Assembly: GCF_000002865.3 (NCBI RefSeq)
Contig: NW_001865040.1
Span: 2,268,135-2,297,484 of the forward strand
Length of the DNA stretch: 29,350 nucleotides
Direction of reading: 5' to 3'
Source: Monosiga brevicollis MX1
Lineage: Eukaryota > Opisthokonta > Choanoflagellata > Craspedida > Salpingoecidae
Every line of letters begins with the position of its first letter. Position 1 is the first letter of the stretch. A program made the position numbers and the translations under genes. Under the pieces are notes generated by a model that saw nothing but the letters and a program-made list of their open reading frames with translations, ran no database searches and had not been told where the DNA came from. This document shows, piece after piece, positions 1 through 9,412 of this stretch.

Positions 1-31
1 TCGTTGGCTTCACTCTCATCTGTACTCCTCG

Positions 32-802
32 TCTTCATCATTGCATTCAGGTGACAAGTCCACCGTGCACCACGCCGTCTACGGCGGCATCAGAGACATC
101 ACATGCAAGTACCGAGGCGCGAACACGAGAAGCCTCAAGCGCCGCTGTGGACCGTAGCTCTTCCCCATCAATCGTCCAAACTCGGTCTCCACGTCGAACA
201 CACCTTGCACGAGTGGCGCAGTGGCAACCACATCCCAAGAAGAGAAAATCGTCTAAGTCCACCCAATGAGGAAACAGCTTGCTTACTAAGTGTTTAGAAA
301 AAAAAATCGTCCCGGGCGTTTGTCAATCGAAATAAACCTTGAATGACCATTGATCAATCGGAACTTGTCTTGTCCATCTGCTTCTACCCACCAAGTTGTC
401 TCATTGCTTCGCTGACTCGTCTTATGGCGCTGCCATTTGACATACCAATCAGAGCCATGTAGCCCTAGAGAGTCAAAGCCAAATAAGTTTCGTATGGAAA
501 AGAAATGGGATTTATTTCAAAATAAATGATTTTCTGGTCTTTGGGCTGCTATGGCATCCACAGGAAGCGTATGAACACAAGAGCACCCTCGTTTGATCCG
601 CAAAAATTTAGCGCTTCTGCTGTGCTTGATTTGAAACGCACAGCAGACAGAATCGCCGAGCACGACCCGAAATACTGACTGCCAATTAATCGCACCTGCC
701 TCAATCCCAAGAGCAATATGTTGTTACAAAAAGGGAATACATATGTTACTTTCAAGGAGGTGACCGAACTATCCCGCTGAACAACATATTAAGGTACATT
801 CT
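32..802. repeat. Left arm of a long terminal inverted repeat
   Basis: This segment is the reverse complement of 28580-29350; paired positions sum to 29382. Everywhere compared, including a 9-base A run near 298-306 and all ORF translations, the arms agree. The inner boundary is sharp: after 802 (left) and before 28580 (right) the sequences diverge. The outer boundary is unknown because the right arm runs to the window end. The arm holds a short ORF with an upstream pyrimidine-rich acceptor, AATAAA at 331-336 and 521-526 on plus, and TTTATT at 511-516, which is AATAAA on minus. It may be a dispersed repeat, a mobile-element end, a duplicated gene end or an assembly effect; no transposase or reverse transcriptase was seen. 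Confidence 0.9.
51..269 (+). CDS. Candidate 3'-terminal exon with basic NLS-like motif (partial gene)
   Basis: A pyrimidine-rich stretch ending in TTGCATTCAG precedes position 51, which looks like a splice acceptor. From there a frame stays open to TGA at 267-269, and an AATAAA lies 62 bases later at 331. The encoded tail is rich in Ser, Thr and Arg and ends with a PKKRK cluster (codons 234-248) followed by SSKSTQ, which resembles a classical monopartite nuclear localisation signal. No domain is recognised and upstream exons would lie outside the window. The frame is also open upstream to the window edge, so the exon start is not fixed. An identical copy lies on the minus strand at 29113-29331. 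It could be a chance ORF in a repeat. Confidence 0.3.
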   Translation: MTSPPCTTPSTAASETSHASTEARTREASSAAVDRSSSPSIVQTRSPRRTHLARVAQWQPHPKKRKSSKSTQ

Positions 803-1098
803 AAAGAGATGTCGTTGTGTGTGTGTGTGTGTGTTGTCTGACATCTTTCGTGTGAACTGTCATGTGGTAGTTGTGAGCGAATCGTCTGACAACAGGGAGG
901 TGTCTGACAACCACTGCGCTCCCGCTGCTGAGGGCATCGGGGGGTGGAGGATGGCGGTCGGGGTGACGATGCGTCAGGCAAGGCAAGACAACAGGGTAGA
1001 ACATCGATTGGGCAACGTCTTCTGGTAGCAACTCAAAGGACCCATGCTCAGCATGAAAGGCAAGAGGTGCAAGAGGGGGGAGGGGGGGAGAACGGCGC
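803..1098. other. Intergenic spacer with short (TG)n tract
   Basis: The spacer between the left repeat arm and the first minus-strand ORF holds a (TG)n tract at about 815-834 and a G-rich stretch at 1076-1088. I see no supported gene here. It would contain the 3' UTR of the 1099-1647 ORF. Confidence 0.6.
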
Positions 1099-1647
1099 TC
1101 AGCGCATGTACATGGTTACGGACACTTCGGTTGATCCCAGCATGACGGCCTCCTCGCTTACGGACGTCAATCCACCGAGTTGGGCAACATCAGCGCCCGC
1201 ATCTCGCTGGGGTGGGGAATAGCTCACCACCATCAAACATCCATGCCGCTGTATGCGTTTTAAGAGTCCCTCCAACTGAGAACTTTGCACCGCTCCGCCC
1301 ATGGAGTCAGGGTTGTGGGTATCGCATGAGTAGCACAGCACGACCGCAGCCAAGGGCGCCAGCTGGGTCACGGCCTCTGTGTCCTGGAGCGACACGCGGT
1401 GAAGTGCCTCCTCGTCCTCCTCGTCCTGGGTCACCGCTGCTCCTTCCGCCTCGACCTCTGCTGCCATCATGGCCCAGTAGAGCGGACGACCTAGCGTGTG
1501 TTGGACGCGACGGTCCCGCGCCAGTTCCACCGCGTTGACAAACGCCACCCCGCGCTTTCCCATGGGCAGCATGGGTTGAAGCTCTGCCACCCAGGTGCGT
1601 AGCTGTGCTCGAAGCGCCAGTGGACTCGGACCGTCCCCTGCCGCCAT
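1099..1647 (-). CDS. Unrecognised single-exon protein, 182 aa
   Basis: An uninterrupted minus-strand frame starts at ATG 1647 and ends with TGA at 1099. It has G/C-rich third positions like the confident genes here. The N-terminal third is helical in character and contains MGKRGVAFVNAVELARDRRV. The centre has an acidic stretch (QDEEDEEAL) and then a hydrophobic segment, LAPLAAVVLCYS. The C-terminal part, around KRIQRHGCLMVVSYSPPQ, looks like alternating strand and loop. There is no signal peptide, and I do not recognise a family. Opposite-strand ORFs in the same place have less protein-like composition. It could be a whole small gene or one exon of a larger one. Confidence 0.5.
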   Translation of the reverse strand: MAAGDGPSPLALRAQLRTWVAELQPMLPMGKRGVAFVNAVELARDRRVQHTLGRPLYWAMMAAEVEAEGAAVTQDEEDEEALHRVSLQDTEAVTQLAPLAAVVLCYSCDTHNPDSMGGAVQSSQLEGLLKRIQRHGCLMVVSYSPPQRDAGADVAQLGGLTSVSEEAVMLGSTEVSVTMYMR

Positions 1648-2063
1648 GCTGCCACAAGCGGGTCACTGTAAAACCTACGCCTTGAGGCAAGGCACAGCCA
1701 CCCAGCCTGTATTACAGCCTCAGCCTCACCAATCAACCCTCAGCTGCGGGGTTTTGTTGAGCCTCCAGGCCTTGATGGGACAACCACCACGAGCCAGCCA
1801 GCCAACACCCAACAACATCAAGGTCAAAAAAAATCATCCAACGTCAATCGATCAGATCTACTTTTGTGATAAAGATGAAAAAAAATCAACCACAACGATT
1901 TTTTTTTTTTTGGGATGGGAATAATCGATTCTTTGAATCAGGTGGATCTCTCATGCACACTGTCACAGAAGTTAAACATCCAATCGAGAACATGGCCACG
2001 CTGGTGCTTGCACAAAGAGATGGCATACTTGCACACTTCCATGGCGGCTTTTGGACTCGCTCA
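1648..2063. other. Spacer between two minus-strand genes
   Basis: This spacer holds the upstream region of the 1099-1647 ORF and the 3' side of the 2064-4488 unit. Homopolymer runs (A at 1826-1832 and 1879-1885, T at 1901-1912) break all frames. No gene is supported and no clear polyadenylation signal was seen for the gene ending at 2064. Confidence 0.5.
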
Positions 2064-4488
2064 TTAGTCTTGCTTTTGGTCGTGCAAGTCATTCAATCCC
2101 AGGACAAGCCATTGCTGTAGGTACTGTTGCCTAAAGGCATTTGCCCCAAAATCCCGCGACCACGGTCTTGGTGAGATCACATTGTTGTGGCGTGGGCAGG
2201 CAGGGCAAGGGTCACATTCGAGGCATGTCCAGCCGATACCCACTTGAACAGGGCAAGATTGGACGCGAGGCGACCCTTGTGTGTGCGGCCCGAATGCTTC
2301 TCTGCTCAAACCCAGAAACACGAGCAAGCCATATCCGTGAAGATAACGAAATGACAACAGGTGGAGGATGGGCGGCTTGCTTGCATGATGGGCGGCTTGC
2401 TTGCATGATGGGCGGCTTGCTTGCATGATGGTCGGTTTACTGCACCTTGGTGAAAGTCGCTGGCAAAAGCTAGAATCTGCCAGCCCATAAAATCAAGTTG
2501 CCTTTCCAGCGGATAGCGCTTCAAAACCTCTTGCAGGCTATGTCGGTGCAGCGTTTGACCTTCACGCGGCAAAAAGCGCACGATTTGCCCATCCGGACCC
2601 AGCATGGTCTCCCACACCGTGCGTGGTGCTGCCGGCCAACTCCCCACTAGTCCTCGCCATTCGTCCAATTCGTTTGCCCTGTAGCCGCACGAGGTCATTT
2701 CCGTGTTTCAGCACACCCAACGTCAGGCACCTCGCCTGCGACGCGACTTGTCTTCCACAGCCAAGCAAAAGTAGAAGATACGAACATACCATCGGTCATT
2801 TCTGTGATCCCTTTTCAGCAGGGATAGGTACCGCTCGGCGTTGCGATGGCCTGGAAGCAAGACAGAGTAAGCACGCCCCGGGTTCATCAAGATGCCTGAG
2901 GGCATGTCTTTTCCTTGATGCTTCGCAGCTTGAACCCTTCTCGTTGTGATGAGCGCCAATAGGACAGGCCTTTTCTCCAGATGAAGACGCACGGGAGACG
3001 AAACAGATAAAAATCAAGCCAGCAACGTTGTTGAGTCATCAAATACTTTGCGTGGACTGCTCACCTGCCACTGAAAAACAAAAAGCATCGTATGGGTCTC
3101 GTCCCTGCCAGGTCCAGGCCATCGATCGGTAGCATCAGCACAGTTTCTTGATATAAGATCTCAGCCAACGGGAGGACAGACAGCGGCACAGTTTGTATTC
3201 TAGTAGAGCTGTACACTCAGGATATAACAAGTACGCACCAGACGGGCCGTGTGCGCAATGACCTCCATGTCCTTGAACATGCGTCGGAGGCCCAGCTGGG
3301 TCCAATATTGCAACTGTTCCTCACTCGCCCTGGCACACATGAACGACTGAGAGACCATGTCTTGGTGGGACTACAGTCCAGCCTCAGGCATGGCAACGCG
3401 CTGGATCATAGCTCTCTTCATGACTGCCTACCGTAGAGGGCTTCGCAGTCCATCGAGCGAGCAGCCCACCAAGAGCCACAGTTCCACCATACACTCGAGC
3501 CTATGGGGGACATGATGCGCTTTGTCAAAGCACGACTGCCTCGCATGCCCAGGAGCAGCGATATGGGGTCAGACGTACGTCAAAGCAGCCGGACCCAGGT
3601 CGCAGTGCTGGGTACAGGCTGAGCCGATGCAAAACAAGCCGTGGTAGCTGTACAACTGGAAGCGCTGGATTGACTTGGCGACAGTCATATAGGTGGGACG
3701 AAGGCAAGTGCGCAGCACGGGTTGAAGACGCTTTTGTGCAGCGGACACGGAGCGCCGAGGGGTAGCAGACAGCTGAACTTGATCGCGACACTCGGGTACC
3801 ACACCCACCAATGAACGCACATCCGCACTATCGGTCAGTCCACACAATGATCGATCATAGCCAACGTGGAGTGATAAATCGAGCATGAGATGAACTGGGT
3901 TGCCAGGGTCACTGAAGGGCCAAGGTACACGAGTCAAGTACCCGATAGTGACGTCCATGGCGACCGGAACAAAGTCCGGACTGGGTTGCTGCACCCAGCG
4001 CGAGGGCGCTAGCATCAACCGGCGGTCCTTGCTGTAAGAACATGCCCCAGCCAAGGACAGATCAAATGAGCTCGATGAGGCAGGGTCGTGGAAACGCTTG
4101 CCCGCCAGGCAGGATCCCCCCTTTAAGAGCAGCGCACATACGCATCAAACGCCCCGACGAGCAGAAAAGACCCAAAGCGGTCGTCATGATGGAAGGAGAA
4201 CTGGGCTGAAACCCCAAAAACGAAAGACGACATGTCGGAGCCTGAAGCATCAAAAGGGCCTTTTTGGTTTCTATCAAAATGATCATGTAGAACAAGGTAC
4301 TTGAGTGTTTCAGCGAGCATACGGAGCTCTATATTGCCATCGCTGATTGGACAAGTGGCCATGCTTTTTTATTGTGCATCCTCGCGGCGCAGTACCCTGC
4401 ATTTACCTGGACAACCACGAGAGTGGGAGATTTTGCACTGTCAAGATGGACAAGGTGGCGGCTTGTCGGCCTTGACACCAGTAGTAGC
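2064..4488 (-). CDS. Multi-exon protein of unknown function (possible C-terminal part of the MRH gene)
   Basis: Nine minus-strand exons join in frame with GT-AG borders: 4488-4407, 4342-4142, 4031-3579, 3500-3470, 3370-3239, 3159-3065, 2969-2790, 2678-2446 and 2275-2064 (TAA). The 3500-3470 donor is the weakest choice; an alternative at 3432 would put the next exon in a poorer frame. The product is about 540 residues. Features seen are a pattern near GAFDAKDRRLMLAPSRW, a later LPIDGLDL segment, a Trp-rich stretch (NELDEWRGLVGSWP) and a short Cys cluster (CLECDPCPAC) near the C-terminus. I do not recognise a family. An ATG at 4362 could start it as a separate gene, but exon 4488-4407 also fits in phase with a donor at 4592 in the upstream MRH gene, so the two may be one gene. 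Confidence 0.5.
2371..2430. repeat. Three perfect copies of a 20-bp tandem repeat
   Basis: The unit GGCGGCTTGCTTGCATGATG occurs three times in a row at 2371-2390, 2391-2410 and 2411-2430, flanked by degenerate partial copies. In the proposed model it lies inside the last intron (2276-2445) of the minus-strand unit. The reading frame through it gives a repetitive peptide that I treat as non-coding. Confidence 0.9.
4368..4373 (-). terminator. Candidate polyadenylation signal AATAAA
   Basis: The plus strand reads TTTATT, so the minus strand reads AATAAA. It lies 125 bases after the first in-frame stop (4498) of the MRH lectin gene. If used, it would end that gene here and make the 2064-4362 region a separate transcript starting at ATG 4362, only a few bases on. 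If the two are one gene, this hexamer sits in an intron. Confidence 0.35.
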
Positions 4489-4497
4489 CTGCGGTGT

Positions 4498-6399
4498 TCA
4501 AGGGCTCATGAGCACGGCGCGTGACGATATTTGACATGGACGGCATGCGCAAGAAGCAATCTCTGCGGCAGGGTGCAACGGGGCAAGTCGACCTTGCCAA
4601 CGCGCGCGGCGCAATAGCTTGGCAATGGCAAGCGGCTCGTTAATGGGGGCTAAGCATCCCGCATCAAAAGTTTGGTGAGTTGGCACAAGATCGATTTGCG
4701 ATAAGGGCCATTTGTTTTGATTGGGGGAAAAACAAAAAAAAGAGAGAGGCATACCAGGCGTAGGGGCGGGTCGCTCACAGCTGATGAGCTGAGGGGGCTG
4801 TCGATCAACGTCTCGACAGAGCACGCTCATTCCCACGAATATGGTGTATCTGCACGACACCAGCAACGATCATTGAGTTGCAAATGGTAAGAGAAATGCC
4901 CTGTTCCGGCTGGAGCACGCAGAAGAGAAGTAGCGTGAAAAAAAAACAGCAAAGAAAGGATAAGTGCGTACCGGCAGGTCTGATCCTCGGTTGCATTCAG
5001 AATCGTGACTGTCTTGTCATCAATAATAGACGCCTGGGACGCATAGAGCATGGCACAGTCTGTGAGTACATGTAATACAGGCGCTGCCAGCAATGAGGGT
5101 GTCAGGGGTCTTGGGAGGGGCAAGGGTTGGGTGGCAAGCATGGGCCATAACGCACATCGGCCTGGCCGCGAGGCAGGGCACAGACAAATCGTACAGATGT
5201 GGCTCGGGGGCCACCTAGACGTTGGAGCGCATCAAGGTCAACATGATGATGTCAGTCAGAGCACTGCGTGAAGCTACCCAACTACGCTTGGAAAAGCATG
5301 GGTTGGGCGTTCCGTTGATCACGTACTGGTGGCAGGACAATGCGTGCCGCGGGCATAGTTCTCCACAAAGGAAGCACTTTGCCAAAGCGTGCCGTTGGTG
5401 TTGGTGCGATTCGTCCACAAGCCCAGTACCAACACTGCTGGCAGGTCGTCATTCTTTGCCATACAAGAATGGGGTTAAACATGCGGGCACTTTAAAAGCA
5501 AGCTTACTAGGTCTTTGAAGGGTCGAGTCGAGTCAGTGTCTCACCGGGTCGTCCAGGGGCTGGCCATGGGTATCGGCATGGAATTGGGTCACATTCTGGC
5601 CCAAGCAAACACGGTAGGTCCACCAACCAAACGCCTGCGGGACGAGCATGCGCAAGCACGCAAGGGAATGCGTTAGGCGCGCCGCGATGCTTGAGCATGT
5701 TTCGGTTGCAGCATGTTTGGCCTTCTCACGTGTTGAATGCAGGGCAGTTTTTGCGCCAGTTGCTCTCGCCAGTAGCTGGGCTCATTGCTGCGTTGCACCT
5801 GCATAGCGGTCACGTGGTGAGGCATGTTGACATGCATGAAGCAGGAAGCGGGTCAGCTAAACTGCTGTTAGAGGCCGAGTAAGCTTGTGCTAACCCGTTG
5901 GCGATCGGGACCATGGTGCTGGCAAGTGAAAGTTTTGAGACCCTGCCTGACTTGATAAGTGTTCAAGAGTACGCTGCTGGCCTGCCTACCCAGCCGGGGC
6001 ATCAAGGAGCCAGATCAGGACGCCGAGGCGCCAAAACCATCGGGTGGGAGGCAAAGACGAACGGTTGTGGCGCTTCCGAGGCCAGGCGAGGAAAGAGACT
6101 CAGCGTGATTGGGGCAGCAAAGTCATTGAGGTCAAACTGAGCAGCCCCAGCGAAAGCGAGCAGCGAAGCAAGGGTGAGGCGATCTGAAACGATTGGGTGT
6201 GGGTGTAGGATGCACCGTCTAATAAATCCGGCTCTGCCCCATTGTAGCCTGACGCGAAGCCAAGACGTTGGGTGGAGTGGAGTGGACAGGCAAGTGCCAA
6301 TCGTACCTTTGTGTCAACGACTCCGGGGCTGGCATGGGTGAGCGCAAGCAGGAACAGGGCTGTCGTCATGCAAGTAACATGGGTCAGTGTCCAGCCCAT
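4498..6399 (-). CDS. OS-9/erlectin-type MRH-domain lectin (ER quality control)
   Basis: ATG 6399 opens a 31-codon exon (6399-6307) with a hydrophobic signal core, TTALFLLALTHAS. Following exons are 6136 to about 6005 (3' border unsure), one near 5942-5895 (borders unsure), 5798-5730, 5634-5545, 5453-5327, 5214-5156, 5033-4972, 4849-4755 and 4649-4498 (TGA). From 5798 on, phases agree at every junction. The MRH fold shows in order: a PC motif; a double Trp in GWWTYRVC followed by NVTQFH; NYARGTHC; SVRFVC; and EDQTCRYTIFVGMSVLC. The WW pair is the mannose-binding signature of OS-9, Yos9 and erlectin, ER lectins that present misfolded glycoproteins for ERAD. That role is inferred from the family. 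The chain may continue into the 2064-4488 unit instead of stopping at 4498. Confidence 0.72.
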
Positions 6400-6789
6400 G
6401 GCCCTGATCTTGCCTGCCGTGCAGCGAGGCACCCGTCATGTGCAGCCTGCTCACTCGCGCGACCACATCCGTCAATGTCCTGCCGTTGTGGTCACACCAG
6501 CAACCCAGTGCCGTTCTGCTGATGCCCTTTTGAGCATTCAACTCGAGTTGTCACTGCCGTCGCTCTGAAATGATTTGTCAGCCAATTTCACAGAGAGAGA
6601 GAGAGAGTTTGAGAGAGAGTTTGAGAGAGTTTGAGAGTTTGAGAGAGTTTGAGAGGGAGGTTTGAGAGAGAGTTTGAGAGAGTTTGAGAGGGAGGTTTGA
6701 GAGAGAGTTTGAGAGAGAATTTGAGAGAGAGTTTGAGAGAGAATTTGAGAGTTTGAGAGAGTTTGAGGGGGAGAGAGAGAGAGAGAGAG

Positions 6790-6839
<50 letters not shown>

Positions 6840-6842
6840 AGG

Positions 6843-6880
<38 letters not shown>

Positions 6881-6972
6881 AGAGAGAGAGAGAGAGAGAG
6901 AGAGCAGACGAGCGTGTGCGTAACGTCGTCTGGTGTTTTTTTTTTCGATTTTGATTGATAAGAAGACTGAGG
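6400..6972. promoter_or_regulatory. Divergent intergenic region with GA microsatellite
   Basis: This 573-bp region separates the 5' ends of the minus-strand MRH gene (6399) and the plus-strand small gene (6973), so it should hold both promoters. Its centre is the GA/TTTGAGAG repeat. No TATA box or other core element is convincing. Confidence 0.45.
6592..6904. repeat. GA-rich microsatellite with TTTGAGAGAG higher-order unit
   Basis: About 313 bp of GAGAGA is interrupted at irregular intervals by TTT, giving units such as GTTTGAGAGA and longer pure GA runs towards 6800-6904. Long minus-strand frames through it encode Leu/Ser repeats and are treated as spurious. Confidence 0.95.
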
Positions 6973-7563
6973 ATGGCGGCGATGGTGCCAGCGGGGGCCG
7001 TGCCCAGTGGGCCAGGAGTAGAGGGCGAAGCGGCATTGCTGGAGCCGGCGAAGCATCATCTGCAGCGACGGCTTTCGGCCCATGTCCAAGACTTTTGTGC
7101 GCTCTTGCTGCAGGTTCATCAGAGTTCAAGTACGGCTCTCGTGGTCGGGCAAGGCGGCGTGTAAACACGCGACCAAGTCTCATCATCAATGACGCGTTTG
7201 CACGACATGTCGCGATCTGCGGTTTAATCCCTGTTAGAGAGCCAGGAGCGGATGGCGCGGGTAGTCAAGGACATGACGAACATGGAAAAGTCCCTGGCCA
7301 GCACCGAGGCCATGGTTGGCCACTGCGCATCCATCGTGGCTGGTGATCTCGTGACGGTATGCGCAGCGCACCCCAAACCGCACGCGCTGGTTTGCCCATC
7401 CGTCTGCATGTAATGGAGTTGACCCATTCTGTCTTACTTGCCCTTGGCGTGGGTTGGAGTGTCGCATCAGGCCCAGCACTTACAGCAGCTGTATCAGCCG
7501 CCAGTGGCCAGTCCAGGCACCGCAGATGCCCCAAACACAGACAACAAGACCTCGACTTCTTGA
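6973..7563 (+). CDS. Small helical protein, 116 aa, three exons
   Basis: Exons 6973-7113, 7240-7356 and 7471-7563 (TGA) join with phase-0 GT-AG introns. ATG 6973 is in frame with a preceding TTG codon, so the true start is the ATG. The N-terminus is small-residue rich, then comes a helix-prone stretch (HHLQRRLSAHVQDFCALLLQ). Exon 2 continues with heptad-like SQERMARVVKDMTNMEKSLA, and the tail is Pro/Thr/Ser rich. There is no signal peptide or membrane segment. The size and coiled-coil look recall small subunits of complexes such as BORC or BLOC, but I cannot assign it to any. It is divergently arranged with the MRH gene across the GA repeat. Confidence 0.6.
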
Positions 7564-8090
7564 CCAAGCACGCTCTTTGGCAATGCAAGGGTTGTGGTCC
7601 GCAAACACGAACGGAACAGCACCGAGAGAGAGAGTGTGTGTGAGACTTGATACAGCAGCAGGCCAAGGGCATGGGCGACTGACCAGGAGGTTGCGCTTTG
7701 CGTTTTCATTTTGGTGTGCTCCGGCTGCTGGACGTCTTTGGGCTCTGTGAGTCGTACGAACCGTCGCCATGACGGGGTGCCAATTGATCTTGTCACCTGA
7801 TAGCCGAGTCATGAATCAAGGAGTCAAGCCTTTGGCCTCTCATCCGTTGACCTCAACACCTCTTACCAACCATCCCCTGTCCCTCCCTATCAGCAGCCCA
7901 CTCCCCACAAATACCAAACCGCCTTTCCAATCCATGAACATTGCACTCGTGTCCCCACCCACCAACTCATCGCCTTCCCCGTGATCACCGACCGACTCTG
8001 ATTGAACCGAACCGAACCCCCCAGCAGCTGCGTCAGGGGCGATGTGGCACAGATTGTCATCATTTTTTAGACACAGTTGGTGTTGCAAGA

Positions 8091-8158
<68 letters not shown>

Positions 8159-8518
8159 GTGCGTGCTGGGCACTTGAGGGGGTGGGAGGGGGTGTGCCAG
8201 GTGGGTGAAGGAGCTGCCGGGGAGCGGGTGCGGTAGATGAAATTTTGTGGGTGGATCTGCTGGACAAGGGGTGCGTTTTGCACCATTGCGGCTTTTGCTC
8301 CTATGCGTGGGGAGGGTTTGAAGGAGCGAGGATGACACCTTGGGAGTACTAGCCTGGCTGGGTTCGAGTCATCAGCTTTTGGTTCCTTCTGTGAGCTGGC
8401 ATTGTGCATTTTTTTTTCCAGCAACCTCGTCTCATCAACGCGTGGTCACGATTGCTTGCTATTTCCAGCGGCTCGGCTTCCTTGTGTTTCCCTGCCTAGT
8501 CAACCGGCAAGCGACAGG
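7564..8518. other. Intergenic region with GT microsatellite
   Basis: This 955-bp spacer lies between the small helical gene and the NmrA-like gene. It holds a Pro/Thr/Ser-coding low-complexity frame at 7769-7984 that I do not accept as a gene, and the (GT)n tract. The last 100 bases (8402-8518) are open in frame with the next gene but look like 5' UTR. No gene is supported. Confidence 0.55.
8093..8154. repeat. (GT)31 microsatellite
   Basis: This is an uninterrupted GT dinucleotide run of about 62 bp. On the other strand it reads as His-Thr repeats in two frames, which explains the odd ORFs there. Confidence 0.97.
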
Positions 8519-9412
8519 ATGGCGCCTTTGGTGACGATCGTGACGGGCAACTCCAACTCTGGAGCCCAGGCAGTGCACTCGCTGATGGGCAAGTATCGCG
8601 GGCAATGCCGAGTGCGAGCCTGCTTTCGCAGCGCCGCAAAGGCCGAGCCTTTTGTATCGGCATATGGCCAAGCAACTGATCTCTTCGAGTCTGTCGTGGG
8701 CATTGATGCCGCCGACCCCAAGTCACTTGTCCCTGCCTTTGAAGGGGCACGTTTTGCCGTTATTGTCACGCCGCATGACCACGCTCGCGGCATGGCCCAG
8801 GATGCGGAGCTGAGCAACAACATGATCGATGCCGCAGTTGCGGCTGGTGTGGAGCACATCATCTATGTCGGCAGCTGGACTGTGATTGACAAGTCGATGG
8901 GTGCCATCCCCGCTCGTTTCTTGGCTACCGAGGAGCATCTGCGTGAGCTGGGTGAAGCAGGTCGCGTGCGGTGGACCTCACTGCGCAGTGGTTTTTTCAA
9001 CCAGAATCTCATTCTGATGCTGAAGCCTCAAATCCAAGCCAGTGGTCAAGTGTTCTTCCCCAACATCAAGGGAGCCCCTGTGGACCCTGGGGACATGGGT
9101 CGAGTGGCGGCCGCCATTGCCACCAGTGCCGACGCGCAAGTGCACCATGGTCAGTACTATCAAATCTCCGGCCCCGTGGTTATGACCACGGCCGAGATGA
9201 CGACCAAGTTAGCAGCCGCCATGGGCACCACGGCCTCTTTCACGCCCGTGCCAGCCAGTAGCATGGAGCAAATTCCACCACCCGTGCGCGATCTGCTGGT
9301 CTGGATGGAGACGCACGACATTCCCTTTTCCGATGTCACTGCCCGCCTGACGGGTGGTGAGCACACCACGCTCGATGCTTGGCTGGAAGCCAATGCCGAC
9401 CTGCTGCAGTGA
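8519..9412 (+). CDS. NmrA-like atypical short-chain dehydrogenase, NAD(P)-binding
   Basis: This intronless gene of 297 aa runs from ATG 8519 to TGA 9410-9412, followed directly by in-frame TAA and TAG. The N-terminus has the Rossmann beta-alpha-beta start LVTIVTGNSNSG, a variant of the TGxxGxxG motif. Later come ARFAVIVTPHD, a conserved-type VEHIIYVGSW strand and LRSGFFNQNL, which match the order of elements in NmrA/HSCARG proteins. These bind NAD(P) and often act as redox sensors or reductases; the typical SDR YxxxK pair is not evident. The upstream frame is open to 8402 but without a good start. The lack of introns contrasts with its neighbours and could reflect retroposition or horizontal gain. 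Cytosolic location is inferred from the lack of a signal peptide. Confidence 0.85.
   Translation: MAPLVTIVTGNSNSGAQAVHSLMGKYRGQCRVRACFRSAAKAEPFVSAYGQATDLFESVVGIDAADPKSLVPAFEGARFAVIVTPHDHARGMAQDAELSNNMIDAAVAAGVEHIIYVGSWTVIDKSMGAIPARFLATEEHLRELGEAGRVRWTSLRSGFFNQNLILMLKPQIQASGQVFFPNIKGAPVDPGDMGRVAAAIATSADAQVHHGQYYQISGPVVMTTAEMTTKLAAAMGTTASFTPVPASSMEQIPPPVRDLLVWMETHDIPFSDVTARLTGGEHTTLDAWLEANADLLQ

Noticed and set aside
6538-7189. Long minus-strand ORFs (about 200 aa) rich in Leu/Ser
   Set aside because: They are a translation of the GA microsatellite, which lacks stop codons; the flanking sequence is explained by the plus-strand small gene.
8350-8375. GGGTTCGAGTC resembling a tRNA T-arm
   Set aside because: The flanking bases do not form a T-stem, and no acceptor, D or anticodon arms can be drawn upstream.
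7840-8424. Minus-strand ORF of 194 aa with His-Thr repeat
   Set aside because: It runs through the GT microsatellite and low-complexity sequence; no domain, start context or exon support.
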